A stretch of DNA of 64,000 nt from Rhizobium sp. BK251 (GTDB taxonomy: Bacteria > Pseudomonadota > Alphaproteobacteria > Rhizobiales > Rhizobiaceae): NCBI RefSeq assembly GCF_004345245.1, contig NZ_SLUQ01000005.1, positions 186,001 to 250,000 on the forward strand. The letters run 5' to 3'. The notes beneath the pieces were generated by a model, which worked only from the letters and a program-made list of their open reading frames with translations, did no database searches and was not told where the DNA came from. How positions within the stretch are numbered: the stretch's first letter is position 1; each line of letters opens with the position of its first letter. Below are positions 52,094-60,548 of this stretch, piece by piece. Position numbers and translations under genes: made by a program.

Positions 52094-52711
52094 TCAGGCA
52101 CTGTAGCGGTCGAGGAAATCCGCGGCCGAAAGCGCGCGAAAATCCTGCAGCGCCTCGCGCAGCCGGTCATGATCCCAGTCCCACCATCCGAGCCGATCCA
52201 TGCGCTCGCCGATGTCCTTCGGAAAGCGCTCGCGGATGAGCTTTGCCGGTACGCCGCCGACGATGGTGTAGGGGGCGACGTCCTTGGAGACCACCGCTCC
52301 GGCGCCGATGACAGCACCGTTGCCGACCGTCACTCCGGGCAGGATCGTCGTGCCATGGCCGATCCAGACGTCGTTGCCGATAACGACGCGGTGGTCGCGG
52401 CGCCAGGCGAAGAAGTCGGTCTCCATGTCGGCGTCCGGCCAGTAGTTGGCGGCGCGATAGGTGAAATGGTGCAGTGTCGCCCGCCATGTCGGATGGTTCG
52501 TGGCGTTGATGCGGACAGAGGCTGCGATGTTGACGAACTTGCCGATCGTGGCGCACCAGATCGACCCGTCCTGCATGATGTAGGAGTAGTCGCCGAATTC
52601 GACCTCGTCGATGCGGCAGCGTTCGGCGACCTCGGTATAGCGGCCGAGGCTCGTATTATTCACCGTGGCGGTCGGGTGGATGAGGGGCTCCAGGCCCAGG
52701 TTCTTGCTCAT
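52094..52711 (-). CDS. Phosphonate-operon hexapeptide-repeat acyltransferase
   Basis: A 205-residue left-handed beta-helix protein. Hexapeptide repeats run through residues 10-160 (for example [20 protein letters not shown] and [18 protein letters not shown]), with the catalytic His in NATNHPTW. This subfamily is tied to phn operons (TIGR03308 type). It probably acetylates an amino-phosphonate or an intermediate, a possible counterpart of PhnO; the acceptor is unproven. The ATG at 52711 sits in the phnL-phnC gap. Confidence 0.85.
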   Translation of the reverse strand: MSKNLGLEPLIHPTATVNNTSLGRYTEVAERCRIDEVEFGDYSYIMQDGSIWCATIGKFVNIAASVRINATNHPTWRATLHHFTYRAANYWPDADMETDFFAWRRDHRVVIGNDVWIGHGTTILPGVTVGNGAVIGAGAVVSKDVAPYTIVGGVPAKLIRERFPKDIGERMDRLGWWDWDHDRLREALQDFRALSAADFLDRYSA

Positions 52712-52790
52712 GCGAAAGGGTTCCCTGCAATGGTTCGAGGGGGAGGCGCCCGAAGGCGGGATCGGTCGTGAAGCTAAAAGGTGCTGGCCG

Positions 52791-53510
52791 CTACGCCTCA
52801 ACCGGGGCGGGTGCGCGCCGCGGGGAGAATCTGGAGACGTCCAGGATGCGGGAGGCGACCGCCTCGCGCACTTCCTCGTCGTGGAAGATGCCGAGAAGGG
52901 CGACACCCGCCTTCTTCTTCGCCGCGATCATCTCGACGACGACGGCACGGTTCGTCGCGTCGAGGGACGCGGTCGGCTCGTCGAGGAGAAGGATCGCATG
53001 GTCGGTGATGAAACCGCGGGCGATGTTGACGCGCTGCTGCTCGCCGCCGGAGAACGTTGCGGGTGGCAGCGACCAGAGTTCCCGGGGAAGGTTGAGGCCC
53101 GAGAGCAGTTCGGCTGCCCTTTCGCGGGCTTCATTGGCCGGCGTGCCTCGTGCGAGAAGCGGCTCGGCGACCACGTCGATCGCGGCGACGCGCGGCACGG
53201 TGCGCAGGAACTGGCTGACATAGCCCATGGTCTCGCGCCGGACATCGAGCACGGTGCGGGGATCGGCGGAGGCGAGATCGACGATGCGGCCCTTGTGCTG
53301 CACGAGGATCTGTCCGGAATCGACCGCGTAGTTGCCATAGGTCATCTTGAGCAGAGAGCTCTTTCCGATGCCCGAGGGACCGCCGAGGACGACACATTCG
53401 CCGGAGGCGACCGAGAAGGAGACGTCGGCCACAACCGGCAGGCGGAGACCGTCGCGCAGGTGCATGGTGAAGCTCTTGAAGACTTCGGAGACGACGAGAG
53501 GCGTTGCCAT
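52791..53510 (-). CDS. phnL: Phosphonate C-P lyase system protein PhnL (ABC-type ATPase)
   Basis: A 239-residue ATPase with Walker [15 protein letters not shown], signature [15 protein letters not shown] and Walker [13 protein letters not shown]. PhnL is not a transporter subunit but associates with the C-P lyase complex on top of PhnK. It follows phnK after 27 bp. Confidence 0.95.
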   Translation of the reverse strand: MATPLVVSEVFKSFTMHLRDGLRLPVVADVSFSVASGECVVLGGPSGIGKSSLLKMTYGNYAVDSGQILVQHKGRIVDLASADPRTVLDVRRETMGYVSQFLRTVPRVAAIDVVAEPLLARGTPANEARERAAELLSGLNLPRELWSLPPATFSGGEQQRVNIARGFITDHAILLLDEPTASLDATNRAVVVEMIAAKKKAGVALLGIFHDEEVREAVASRILDVSRFSPRRAPAPVEA

Positions 53511-53537
53511 GGTGCTATTCTTCCTATCGATAAAGTC

Positions 53538-54314
53538 TCAGACCTGCAGGATCGAGGAGACCAGCAGCTGCGTGTAGGGTTCGTGCGGATCGTCGAGCAC
53601 GCGGTCCGTGAGGCCCTGCTCGATGACGTAGCCGTCCTTCATCACCATCATGCGGTGGGAGAGGAGCCGGGCCACGGCGAGATCGTGGGTGACGATGATC
53701 GCGGCAAGGCCGAGGTCGTGAACGAGGCCGCGCACGAGATCGAGGAGGCGTGCCTGCACCGAGACATCGAGGCCGCCGGTCGGCTCGTCCATGAAGACCA
53801 GACGCGGACCGGTCACCAGATTGCGGGCGATCTGGAGGCGCTGGCGCATGCCGCCGGAAAAGGCGCGGGGCTGGTCATCGATGCGGCCGGTGTCGATCTC
53901 GACGCGGGTCAGCCAGTCGACGGCGGTCGAGCGGATGTTGCCGTAGTGCCGATCGCCGATCGCCATCAACCGCTCGCCGACATTGGCGCCGGCCGAGACC
54001 GTCATGCGCAACCCGTCGGCAGGGTTCTGGTGCACGAAGCCCCAGTCCGTGCGCATCAGGAACCGGCGTTCGGCCTCGTTCATGTGGTAGAGGTCGCGGT
54101 AGCCGCCGTCGCGCATGTGGTATTCGACGCTGCCGGTGGTCGGCATCAGCCGTGTCGAGATGCAATTGAGCAGCGTCGTCTTGCCGGAGCCGGATTCGCC
54201 GACGATGGCGAGCACTTCGCCCGGCCAGAGATCGAAGGAGACGTTCCGGCAGCCGATGCGGTTGCCGTAGAACTTGGAGACGTCATTGACCTTGAGGAGT
54301 GGTTTGTCGTTCAT
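53538..54314 (-). CDS. phnK: Phosphonate C-P lyase system protein PhnK (ABC-type ATPase)
   Basis: A 258-residue ATPase with Walker A GESGSGKTTLLNCI, signature FSGGMRQRLQIARNL and Walker B LVFMDEPTGGLD. PhnK binds the PhnJ face of the PhnGHIJ core. The ATG at 54314 overlaps the phnJ stop by 4 bp; in-frame sequence upstream is within phnJ and not similar. Confidence 0.95.
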   Translation of the reverse strand: MNDKPLLKVNDVSKFYGNRIGCRNVSFDLWPGEVLAIVGESGSGKTTLLNCISTRLMPTTGSVEYHMRDGGYRDLYHMNEAERRFLMRTDWGFVHQNPADGLRMTVSAGANVGERLMAIGDRHYGNIRSTAVDWLTRVEIDTGRIDDQPRAFSGGMRQRLQIARNLVTGPRLVFMDEPTGGLDVSVQARLLDLVRGLVHDLGLAAIIVTHDLAVARLLSHRMMVMKDGYVIEQGLTDRVLDDPHEPYTQLLVSSILQV

Positions 54315-55192
54315 TCCGCGGCCTCCTGGCTGGGGGCGAGCATTGCGCCGGAATGCCCGTGGGCCCGGCGGTCTTCGCAATAATCCGTATCGGAGCAAAC
54401 GAACATGCGGGCGCCCTTGTCGTCGAGGATCACCTCGTCGAGATAGACCTCCTCGGCCCCGCACATCGCGCAGGGTTTGCCGAAGCGCTGGATCTCGAAG
54501 GGATGGTCCTCGAAGTCGAGGCTGACGACGTCGGTATGGGGCGGCACGGCATAGATGCGTTTTTCCCGGCCGGCGCCGAAAAGCTGCAGCGCATCCGACC
54601 TGTGCATCTTCGGATTGTCGAACTTCGGCGTCGGCGACGGGTCCATGACATAGCGGCCGGCGACCTTCACCGGGTAGCCATAGGTCGTGGAGATGCGGCC
54701 GTTGTGGGCGATGTCCTCGTAAAGCTTCACGTGCATGAGGCCGTATTCCTCGAGCGCGTGCATCTTGCGGGTCTCGGTCTCGCGCGGCTCCAGGAAGCGC
54801 AGCGGTTCGGGGATCGGCACCTGGTAGACCAACACCTGGCCTTCACCCAGCTTTTCCTCGGGAATGCGGTGGCGCGTCTGGATGATCGTCGCATCCTTGG
54901 TGTGCGTGGTCACGGCGACGTTCGCCACCTTCTGGAAGAAGGCGCGGATGGAGACGGCATTGGTGGTGTCGTCGGCGCCCTGGTCGATGACCTTGAGCAC
55001 GTCTTCCGGGCCGATGATGGCGGCCGTCACCTGGACACCGCCGGTGCCCCAGCCATAGGGCATCGGCATTTCACGGGAGGCGAAGGGCACCTGGTAGCCG
55101 GGGATGGCGATCGCCTTCAGGATGGCACGGCGGATCATCCGCTTCGTCTGCTCATCGAGGTAGGCGAAGTTGTAGGTGGCGAGGTCGGTCAT
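54311..55192 (-). CDS. phnJ: Alpha-D-ribose 1-methylphosphonate 5-phosphate C-P-lyase PhnJ
   Basis: A 293-residue radical-SAM-like lyase. Near the C-terminus the cysteines are spaced C-x2-C-x21-C-x5-C (CAMCG ... FVCSDTDYCED), exactly the PhnJ cluster pattern. It breaks the carbon-phosphorus bond with S-adenosylmethionine and a [4Fe-4S] cluster. phnK starts within its last 4 bp. A small opposite-strand gene separates it from phnI. Confidence 0.96.
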   Translation of the reverse strand: MTDLATYNFAYLDEQTKRMIRRAILKAIAIPGYQVPFASREMPMPYGWGTGGVQVTAAIIGPEDVLKVIDQGADDTTNAVSIRAFFQKVANVAVTTHTKDATIIQTRHRIPEEKLGEGQVLVYQVPIPEPLRFLEPRETETRKMHALEEYGLMHVKLYEDIAHNGRISTTYGYPVKVAGRYVMDPSPTPKFDNPKMHRSDALQLFGAGREKRIYAVPPHTDVVSLDFEDHPFEIQRFGKPCAMCGAEEVYLDEVILDDKGARMFVCSDTDYCEDRRAHGHSGAMLAPSQEAAE

Positions 55193-55239
55193 CTTGGATT
55201 AACCTGTGATTGCAGGAGCCGGACAGGAGGGAGGCTGCC

Positions 55240-55431
55240 ATGGAAGCCGAGGCTTCGGACGGATTGCTTGTGGTCCTGGCCGCGACGGCCTGCTTCGTTG
55301 TCATTCCCTTCCTCCTCAAGCCGAAGAAAAAGGGCGCAGCCTCTGAAAGCGGCGTTGACGCCGGCTTTGGCGACGGCGACAGCGCGTGCGATGCCGGCGA
55401 CGGTGGAGGTGGTGACGGCGGCGGAGATTGA
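55240..55431 (+). CDS. Small single-helix membrane protein opposite to the phn operon (63 aa)
   Basis: The ATG at 55240 follows GGAGGGAGG with six-base spacing. The protein has one membrane helix (LLVVLAATACFVVIPFLL), a basic KPKKK stop-transfer signal, and an Asp/Gly-rich tail ending GDGGGGDGGGD. It fills the 244-bp gap between phnJ and phnI but on the plus strand, so it is not part of the phn transcript. No family is recognised; similar helix plus Gly/Asp-tail proteins occur in rhizobia. Confidence 0.65.
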   Translation: MEAEASDGLLVVLAATACFVVIPFLLKPKKKGAASESGVDAGFGDGDSACDAGDGGGGDGGGD

Positions 55432-55436
55432 TCGCG

Positions 55437-56546
55437 TCATTCCGCGGCCTCCCTGATGCCGTCCTGTCCGCCGTTTCGGGCGGCTTCGAATTCGCTGCGC
55501 ATGCGGCGAACCAGATCGAGTTCGGCCTGGAAATCGACGTAGTGCGGCAATTTCAGATGCTCGACGAAGCCGGTCGCCTGCACGTTATCGGAATGGGAAA
55601 TGACGAATTCCTCGTCCTGGGCAGGCGCCGTGATGTCCTCGCCCAGCTCCTCGGCGCGTAGCGCCCGGTCGACCAGCGACATCGCCATCGCCTTGCGCTC
55701 GCTCTGGCCGAAGACCAGGCCATAGCCGCGGGTGAACTGCGGCGGCGCCTTGGCCGAACCCTTGAACTGGTTGACCATCTGGCATTCCGTGACCTGTATC
55801 TCGCCGAGCGAGACGGCAAAGCCGAGTTCGGGAACGTCGATTTCGACGGAGACTTCGCCGATGCGGATCTCGCCCGTAAAGGGATGGTTGCGGCCATAGC
55901 CGCGCTGCGTGGAATAGCCGAGCGCCAGGAGGAAGCCCTCGTCGCCGCGGGCGAGCGCCTGCAGGCGAAGGTCGCGGGTCATCGGAAATTCCATCGGCTC
56001 GCGCGTCAGGTCGCCGGTCTCATGGTCCTCGGGGAGTTCTCCGTCGGCCTCGATGAGCCCTTCCTGCGCAAGGATCTCGGAAACGCGCATCACGGGACCT
56101 TCCTCCGAGGGCCGGTGGGCGGGCTCGTCGACTGGCTGGTCGCTGAGGAGCGAAGGATCGAGCAGGCGATGCGTATAGTCGAAGGTCGGTCCGAGAAGCT
56201 GGCCACCGGGGAGATCCTTGTAGGTGGCCGACACGCGCCGCTCGATCCGCATCACGCCGGTGTCGAGGGGGCGGGAGTAGCCGAAGCGTGGCAGCGTCGT
56301 GCGATAGGCGCGCAGCAGGAAGATCGCCTCGATCATGTCGCCGCGGGACTGGCGGACTGCAAGGGCAGCAAGCGACCGGTCGTAGAGTGAGGCCTCTGCC
56401 ATGACGCGGTCGACCGCGAGCGAGAGCTGCGCCACGATCTGCTCGATGCCGATCGCAGGCAGGGAGCGATCGCCGCGGCGGCGATCGGCAAGCAGGCGAT
56501 GGGCATTGGCGATGGCTGCCTCGCCCCCTTTGACGGCAACATACAT
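55437..56546 (-). CDS. phnI: C-P lyase core complex subunit PhnI
   Basis: A 369-residue protein starting MYVAVKGGEAAIANAHRLLA, with the family's conserved FAVSLGEIQVTECQMVNQFK and RGYGLVFGQSERKAM segments. In the PhnGHIJ core PhnI has nucleosidase activity and joins phosphonate to the ribose of ATP together with PhnG and PhnH. It starts 4 bp after phnH ends. Confidence 0.96.
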   Translation of the reverse strand: MYVAVKGGEAAIANAHRLLADRRRGDRSLPAIGIEQIVAQLSLAVDRVMAEASLYDRSLAALAVRQSRGDMIEAIFLLRAYRTTLPRFGYSRPLDTGVMRIERRVSATYKDLPGGQLLGPTFDYTHRLLDPSLLSDQPVDEPAHRPSEEGPVMRVSEILAQEGLIEADGELPEDHETGDLTREPMEFPMTRDLRLQALARGDEGFLLALGYSTQRGYGRNHPFTGEIRIGEVSVEIDVPELGFAVSLGEIQVTECQMVNQFKGSAKAPPQFTRGYGLVFGQSERKAMAMSLVDRALRAEELGEDITAPAQDEEFVISHSDNVQATGFVEHLKLPHYVDFQAELDLVRRMRSEFEAARNGGQDGIREAAE

Positions 56547-56550
56547 GAAA

Positions 56551-57162
56551 TCACATCTCCGTTGCGGTGATCTTGGTGGTCCGCGGCAGGCAGAGGAGCG
56601 AGCGCCCCGCCGTCAGCACGATGTCGATGCCGCGCGGGAAGAGCGTACGGTTCTCGACCCAGAGGCGGTTGAAGGTCTCCGGCAGGCCGATGGGCGCAAT
56701 CGTCGTGACGCCGAGAATGCCAGGCCCCATCAGGGCGAGTTCACGGCCGCCTTCGAGAGCTGCGAGCTCGATGACGATCGTCGTCGAGCGGTCCGGATAT
56801 TCCTGCGTCCCGGCTGCAAAAAGGCCGAAGGAGGCGATCATGGAACCGCTTTCGGCGAAGGCGAAGCGTGCTTCGGCCTTTTCCGGCGTCACCGGCGCGC
56901 CGGTGTGGAAGCCGAGCCATTCCGGCACCGCCGATTTCGCAAGACCACTCGACAGCCAGACCGGCGTGTCGTGGTCACAGAGTGTCAGCGCCAGCGCGCC
57001 CGCGGCGGTGCCGAGAGGCGAGGGCGGGGCGACATCCGGCGTGACGGTCTGTATCGAGCCGGGGCGGGCCATGCCGTCCATGATCGCGCGAAATACGCTT
57101 TGCGAATGAAAGACCGGCTCGGTGAAGCCGCCGGTCAGCGTGTCGGTCCTCGGGCTCATCAA
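56551..57162 (-). CDS. phnH: C-P lyase core complex subunit PhnH
   Basis: A 203-residue protein with the PhnH-typical FTEPVFHSQSVFRAIMDGMA start region and a GPGILG segment near residue 145. PhnH has a PLP-transferase-like fold without the cofactor and bridges PhnI in the core complex. Its start overlaps phnG by 4 bp. Confidence 0.94.
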   Translation of the reverse strand: MMSPRTDTLTGGFTEPVFHSQSVFRAIMDGMARPGSIQTVTPDVAPPSPLGTAAGALALTLCDHDTPVWLSSGLAKSAVPEWLGFHTGAPVTPEKAEARFAFAESGSMIASFGLFAAGTQEYPDRSTTIVIELAALEGGRELALMGPGILGVTTIAPIGLPETFNRLWVENRTLFPRGIDIVLTAGRSLLCLPRTTKITATEM

Positions 57163-57635
57163 TTGTCTCCTCGCACCATGGTGAAGAAATCGACGCGAGT
57201 CGCCGCTGTCTCTTCTGCCCTGTTTCGTTCCGCTTCCTCGAGACGCGCGGCGATCGGCACGAGCAGCATGCGCTCAACGAAGCCCCGCGTTCCCTCCTCG
57301 AGCCAAAGCGCGTCGAAGATGGCCGCCATGCGGGCACGCTCGCGATCGGTGCCGAGCAGATGCGCGTGACCGATCGCGCCGGAGGACAGCCGCACGGTAG
57401 CGCGGGTGACTGTCACCTCGCCGAGATTGAAGGGCGCCCCACCACCGCCGATGCGGCCGCGCACCATCACGAGGCCGGTCTCGGGCCCGCGTACGGGCTG
57501 GACGATCGGCTCTTCAGCCAACACGGACCAGGCATGCGACAGCTCGCACATCTCCGCCCTCGCGAGCAGGTCGGCGACTCGCTTGCGTTCGGCTGTGTCC
57601 TTCGGCTGCATTGCGGCTTTCTTGTCTGGTTTCAT
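57159..57635 (-). CDS. phnG: C-P lyase core complex subunit PhnG
   Basis: A 158-residue protein with the PhnG core GLVMVRGRIGGGGAPFNLGE followed by ATVRLSSGAIGHAHLLG. The ATG at 57635 is chosen because upstream in-frame sequence covers the PhnF-type operator. It heads the long minus-strand phn transcript. The operator at 57652-57669 and the Pho box at 57705-57722 lie directly upstream, in promoter position. Confidence 0.94.
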   Translation of the reverse strand: MKPDKKAAMQPKDTAERKRVADLLARAEMCELSHAWSVLAEEPIVQPVRGPETGLVMVRGRIGGGGAPFNLGEVTVTRATVRLSSGAIGHAHLLGTDRERARMAAIFDALWLEEGTRGFVERMLLVPIAARLEEAERNRAEETAATRVDFFTMVRGDN

Positions 57636-57651
57636 CGCTCTGACCTCGAAA

Positions 57652-57669
57652 TGTCTATTGATATAGACA
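57652..57669. promoter_or_regulatory. Probable PhnF operator
   Basis: TGTCTAT and ATAGACA form an inverted repeat around TGAT, 17 bp before the phnG ATG and 70 bp before phnF. TGTCTATA-like palindromes are typical for HutC-subfamily GntR regulators such as PhnF. Position fits steric repression of phnG. Confidence 0.6.
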
Positions 57670-57704
57670 ACTATACAAGCTAAGACTATCCATAAGGACA
57701 CGAC

Positions 57705-57722
57705 GTGACAAGCGTATGACGG
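57705..57722 (-). promoter_or_regulatory. Pho box upstream of phnG
   Basis: On the minus strand CCGTCATACGCTTGTCAC has two (T/C)GTCA units at 11-bp spacing and the orientation expected for phnG, close to CTGTCATAnAnCTGTCAC. It implies PhoB activation under phosphate limitation. It ends 15 bp before the preferred phnF start. Confidence 0.55.
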
Positions 57723-57737
57723 GCTGAGGTGCAAAAG

Positions 57738-58475
57738 GTGATCGCGTTGAAGCAGGTGCAGAGGCAGACAGGCGTAGCGCTATGGCGGCAGATCGCGGAT
57801 CGGATCCGGGAGGCGATCGGGCGCGGAGACTATGACGCGACAGGCATGGTTCCGCCCGAAACGATGCTCGCGCTGCAGTTCGGCGTCAACCGTCATACGG
57901 TCAGGAGCGCGCTGGCAGCGCTCGCACAGGAAGGCATCGTGCGCGCCATGCAGGGACGCGGCACCATGGTGGAGCGCAAGGAAAGGCTGAACTTCCCGAT
58001 CTCGAAGCGCACGCGCTTCTCCCAGGGCGTCGGCGACCAGGCGCGGGAGGCTCGCAGTGAACTGCTAGGCGTCTTCGAGGAGGCCGCCGATACGGAAATT
58101 GCGCGCAATCTGAAACTGCGGGTCGGCGCGCCCGTCATTCGTCTGGAAACGACCGGCCAGGCGGATGGAAGGCCGGTGTCACGCGCAACGAACTGGTTTC
58201 CCGCGGATCGTTTCGCCGGAATCGGCGAAAGGCATCGAGAGAGTGGTTCGATCACCAAGGCATTTCGCGAACTTGGGCTTGCGGACTACGTCCGCCTCAC
58301 GACCGAGATCACAGCCACCCATGCGGACGATGCCGATCTTGCCGATCTGCGACTGTCGCCCGGTGCGATCGTGCTGGTGACACGGGCGGTCAACACCGAT
58401 CTCGACGGGGTGCCGGTACAGTATGCGATCACGCGCTTTCCGGCCGACAGGGTCCAGTTCACGATCGAGAACTGA
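57738..58475 (+). CDS. phnF: GntR/HutC-type regulator of phosphonate genes PhnF
   Basis: A 245-residue protein. The GntR winged helix (LWRQIADRIREAIGRGDYDA...FGVNRHTVRSALAALAQEG) is followed by a UTRA ligand-binding domain with SPGAIVLVTRAVNTDLDGVP. It is divergent from the C-P lyase genes and probably represses them through the palindrome at 57652. The GTG at 57738 is preferred because GAGG lies eight bases upstream; the GTG at 57729 would place its ribosome site in the Pho box. Confidence 0.9.
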   Translation: MIALKQVQRQTGVALWRQIADRIREAIGRGDYDATGMVPPETMLALQFGVNRHTVRSALAALAQEGIVRAMQGRGTMVERKERLNFPISKRTRFSQGVGDQAREARSELLGVFEEAADTEIARNLKLRVGAPVIRLETTGQADGRPVSRATNWFPADRFAGIGERHRESGSITKAFRELGLADYVRLTTEITATHADDADLADLRLSPGAIVLVTRAVNTDLDGVPVQYAITRFPADRVQFTIEN

Positions 58476-58497
58476 ACCCCCAAAGAGGATTTCGCCT

Positions 58498-59358
58498 CTA
58501 CTTTCCTTCCCACGGAAAGGCTTGGCCGCTCGCCGCAAAATCGGTGGAAAGGCTGAACTCGCGCCACGCCCTGTCGGCTTCCAGGCGCGCCAGGTCGGCC
58601 TGTTCAATGACTTTTGCCGCATCGCTGCCGAGCGCCAGTCGCAGCGGCGGCTGGTCGAGGCCCGCGACGTGGACGATGACTGCTGCCGCCCTTTCGGGAT
58701 TGCCGGGTTGCTTGCCGTTGTAGTCGCGCTGGAAGCGGGCAGTCGCACCGACGGTGGCGTCATATTCGGGGCGACCCTCGCGGATCGTCGTCGAAGAGCC
58801 GGCGAAATCGGTGCGGAAGCCGCCCGGCTCGATGATCGTCACCTTGATCCCGAGGGGACCGACCTCCTTGGCGAGCACTTCGGAGAAGCCCTCCACGCCC
58901 CACTTGGCGGCCGAGTAGGGCGCGCGTCCCATGGCACCGACACGGCCGCCGACGGACGAGAACTGGAGAATGTGGCCGGACCCTTGCTCGCGCATGACCG
59001 GGATGGCTGCCTTGGTGACGATGATCGTGCCGAAGAGGTTGGTTTCGATCTGTTCCCGGAACTCGGCGAGGCTCGTATCTTCGACTGAACCGATATTGCC
59101 GTAACCGGCATTGTTGACGAGGACGTCGAGCCTGCCGAAGGCGTCGACTGCGGTCTGCACGGCGGCTGCCGCGGCGTTTTCATCTGTCACGTCGAGCGCG
59201 ATGCAGCGGACGCGATCGCCGAAGCGCTCCGCCAGGGCATCGAGCTGAGCGGGGTTTCGTGCTGTAGCGACCAATCTGTCGCCCTGTTCGAGGACAGCTT
59301 CGCAAAGCGACTTTCCAAGGCCGCGGGAACTGCCGGTTACCAACCAGACTTTCGTCAT
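58498..59358 (-). CDS. SDR family oxidoreductase
   Basis: A 286-residue classical short-chain dehydrogenase with the cofactor motif VTGSSRGLGKSLCEAV, the NNAG motif and the catalytic YSAAKWG (Tyr-x-x-x-Lys). The substrate is unknown. It is divergent from an HxlR-type regulator 87 bp away, a common pairing in which the regulator controls the dehydrogenase. It converges on phnF. Confidence 0.9.
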   Translation of the reverse strand: MTKVWLVTGSSRGLGKSLCEAVLEQGDRLVATARNPAQLDALAERFGDRVRCIALDVTDENAAAAAVQTAVDAFGRLDVLVNNAGYGNIGSVEDTSLAEFREQIETNLFGTIIVTKAAIPVMREQGSGHILQFSSVGGRVGAMGRAPYSAAKWGVEGFSEVLAKEVGPLGIKVTIIEPGGFRTDFAGSSTTIREGRPEYDATVGATARFQRDYNGKQPGNPERAAAVIVHVAGLDQPPLRLALGSDAAKVIEQADLARLEADRAWREFSLSTDFAASGQAFPWEGK

Positions 59359-59445
59359 GACTATCTCCTTCTAGTGGACCGACAGCCATATAGAGCGCAT
59401 AGTTTCATATTGAAAGAAGGTACCCGAAGGAGCTATACATACCGT

Positions 59446-59862
59446 ATGGTAACTATTGTAGACAGCCGTACTTTTGATTTCTGCGAAACGCTGACGGACG
59501 AGCAGGATGCGCTTGCCCGCGAGATGCTGGAGCGCGCCAGCGCAAAATGGCCGCTACGAGTCTTGCATATCCTGGCGGAAGCGAAGGGCCCGCTGCGATT
59601 TTCGCGGGTGTTGGAACGAGTGGAAGGGATCAGCCAGAAGGTTCTGACACAGACACTGCGGGCGCTGGAAAATGACGGGCTCGTCACGCGCACGCTTTAC
59701 CCGCAGGTGCCGCCGCGCGTCGAATACGAGCTGACGCCGCTCGGCGGCGAACTTCTGGTGGAGGTGGTGCGGCTCTGGAGCTGGATCGCCGATCGCCTGC
59801 CGGCGTTCGAGGCGGCAAAGGCCAAACATAAGGACGAACAGCGGTTGATAGACACGAAATAG
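59446..59862 (+). CDS. HxlR family transcriptional regulator
   Basis: A 138-residue winged-helix protein with the HxlR core KWPLRVLHILAEAKGPLRFS followed by RVLERVEGISQKVLTQTLRALENDGLVTR and the wing PRVEYELTPLG. It is divergent from the SDR gene; TTTCA-TAT-TGAAA (about 59403-59415) in the gap is a possible operator. The ATG at 59446 lacks a close ribosome site, so a start within the preceding in-frame stretch (from GTG 59374) is possible. The N-terminal Cys in FDFCETL is a candidate redox sensor. Confidence 0.85.
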   Translation: MVTIVDSRTFDFCETLTDEQDALAREMLERASAKWPLRVLHILAEAKGPLRFSRVLERVEGISQKVLTQTLRALENDGLVTRTLYPQVPPRVEYELTPLGGELLVEVVRLWSWIADRLPAFEAAKAKHKDEQRLIDTK

Positions 59863-59973
59863 TGCCGCTAGTCGTCAACTGGATGGCGATAATTATGTTG
59901 ACGAGCCCAGCGTTGCCTACTTTAGCCTATCAACTGGTGATAGCATTAAATGCGAATTTGGCTTCTCAGGTGA

Positions 59974-60489
59974 GTGATGACGGCGTCGGATTGGGTAATC
60001 GCATTTGCAACGTTGGCAGGACCAATTCTGGCTGTTCAGGCGCAGAAAATTGTTGAGAGAAGCCGACAGGCCAAGGAGCGGCGTCTTTGGATATTTCGGA
60101 CGCTTATGGCAACTCGAGCAGCGTCGTTATCAGCTTCTCATGTCGAAGCATTGAATGCCATCGCCCTCGAATTCTACGGCAACAGACGCTCATTTCGCGA
60201 CGTAGTCGATGCTTGGAAAAACTACTTGGATCTGCTGTCGCAAGATAACATTGATTTTGCTGTGTGGAGTCAAAAAAGGAAGGACCTGTTTGTGGAACTC
60301 CTGTTCAAAATGGCTCCTACAGTTGGCTATAAATTTTCAAAGCTTGAGATCAGCAACGAAATATATGCTCCAAAGGCCCACGGGCAGGTGGAGATTGAGC
60401 AGCAAATTATTCGTGAGGGTCTCACGCGTGTATTCAGCGGTCAGGCTGGCATTCCCATCGAAATTAGGTCGATGCCTGATTCTCAGTGA
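59974..60489 (+). CDS. DUF6680-like membrane-anchored protein of unknown function
   Basis: About 171 residues, starting with GTG (or ATG at 59977). One N-terminal helix (WVIAFATLAGPILAVQAQ) is followed by a soluble domain with RLWIFRTLMATRAASLSASH and EALNAIALEFYG. This pattern resembles DUF6680, seen in scattered accessory genes. The base composition is clearly more AT-rich than the flanks, with codons such as AAT, TTA and ATA, a sign of transfer. It stands alone between the HxlR gene and gpmA. Function unknown. Confidence 0.65.
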   Translation: MMTASDWVIAFATLAGPILAVQAQKIVERSRQAKERRLWIFRTLMATRAASLSASHVEALNAIALEFYGNRRSFRDVVDAWKNYLDLLSQDNIDFAVWSQKRKDLFVELLFKMAPTVGYKFSKLEISNEIYAPKAHGQVEIEQQIIREGLTRVFSGQAGIPIEIRSMPDSQ

Positions 60490-60503
60490 CATTGCCTGAG
60501 AGA

Positions 60504-60532
60504 AACATCCGGCCTCATTTGGAGCCCGGATG
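60504..60532 (-). terminator. Terminator of the dapB-gpmA transcript
   Basis: CATCCGG and CCGGATG form a seven-base-pair stem, followed on the minus strand by TTTCTCTC. It lies 17 bp after the gpmA stop. Confidence 0.55.
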
Positions 60533-60548
60533 CTGATTGTATTAGTGC

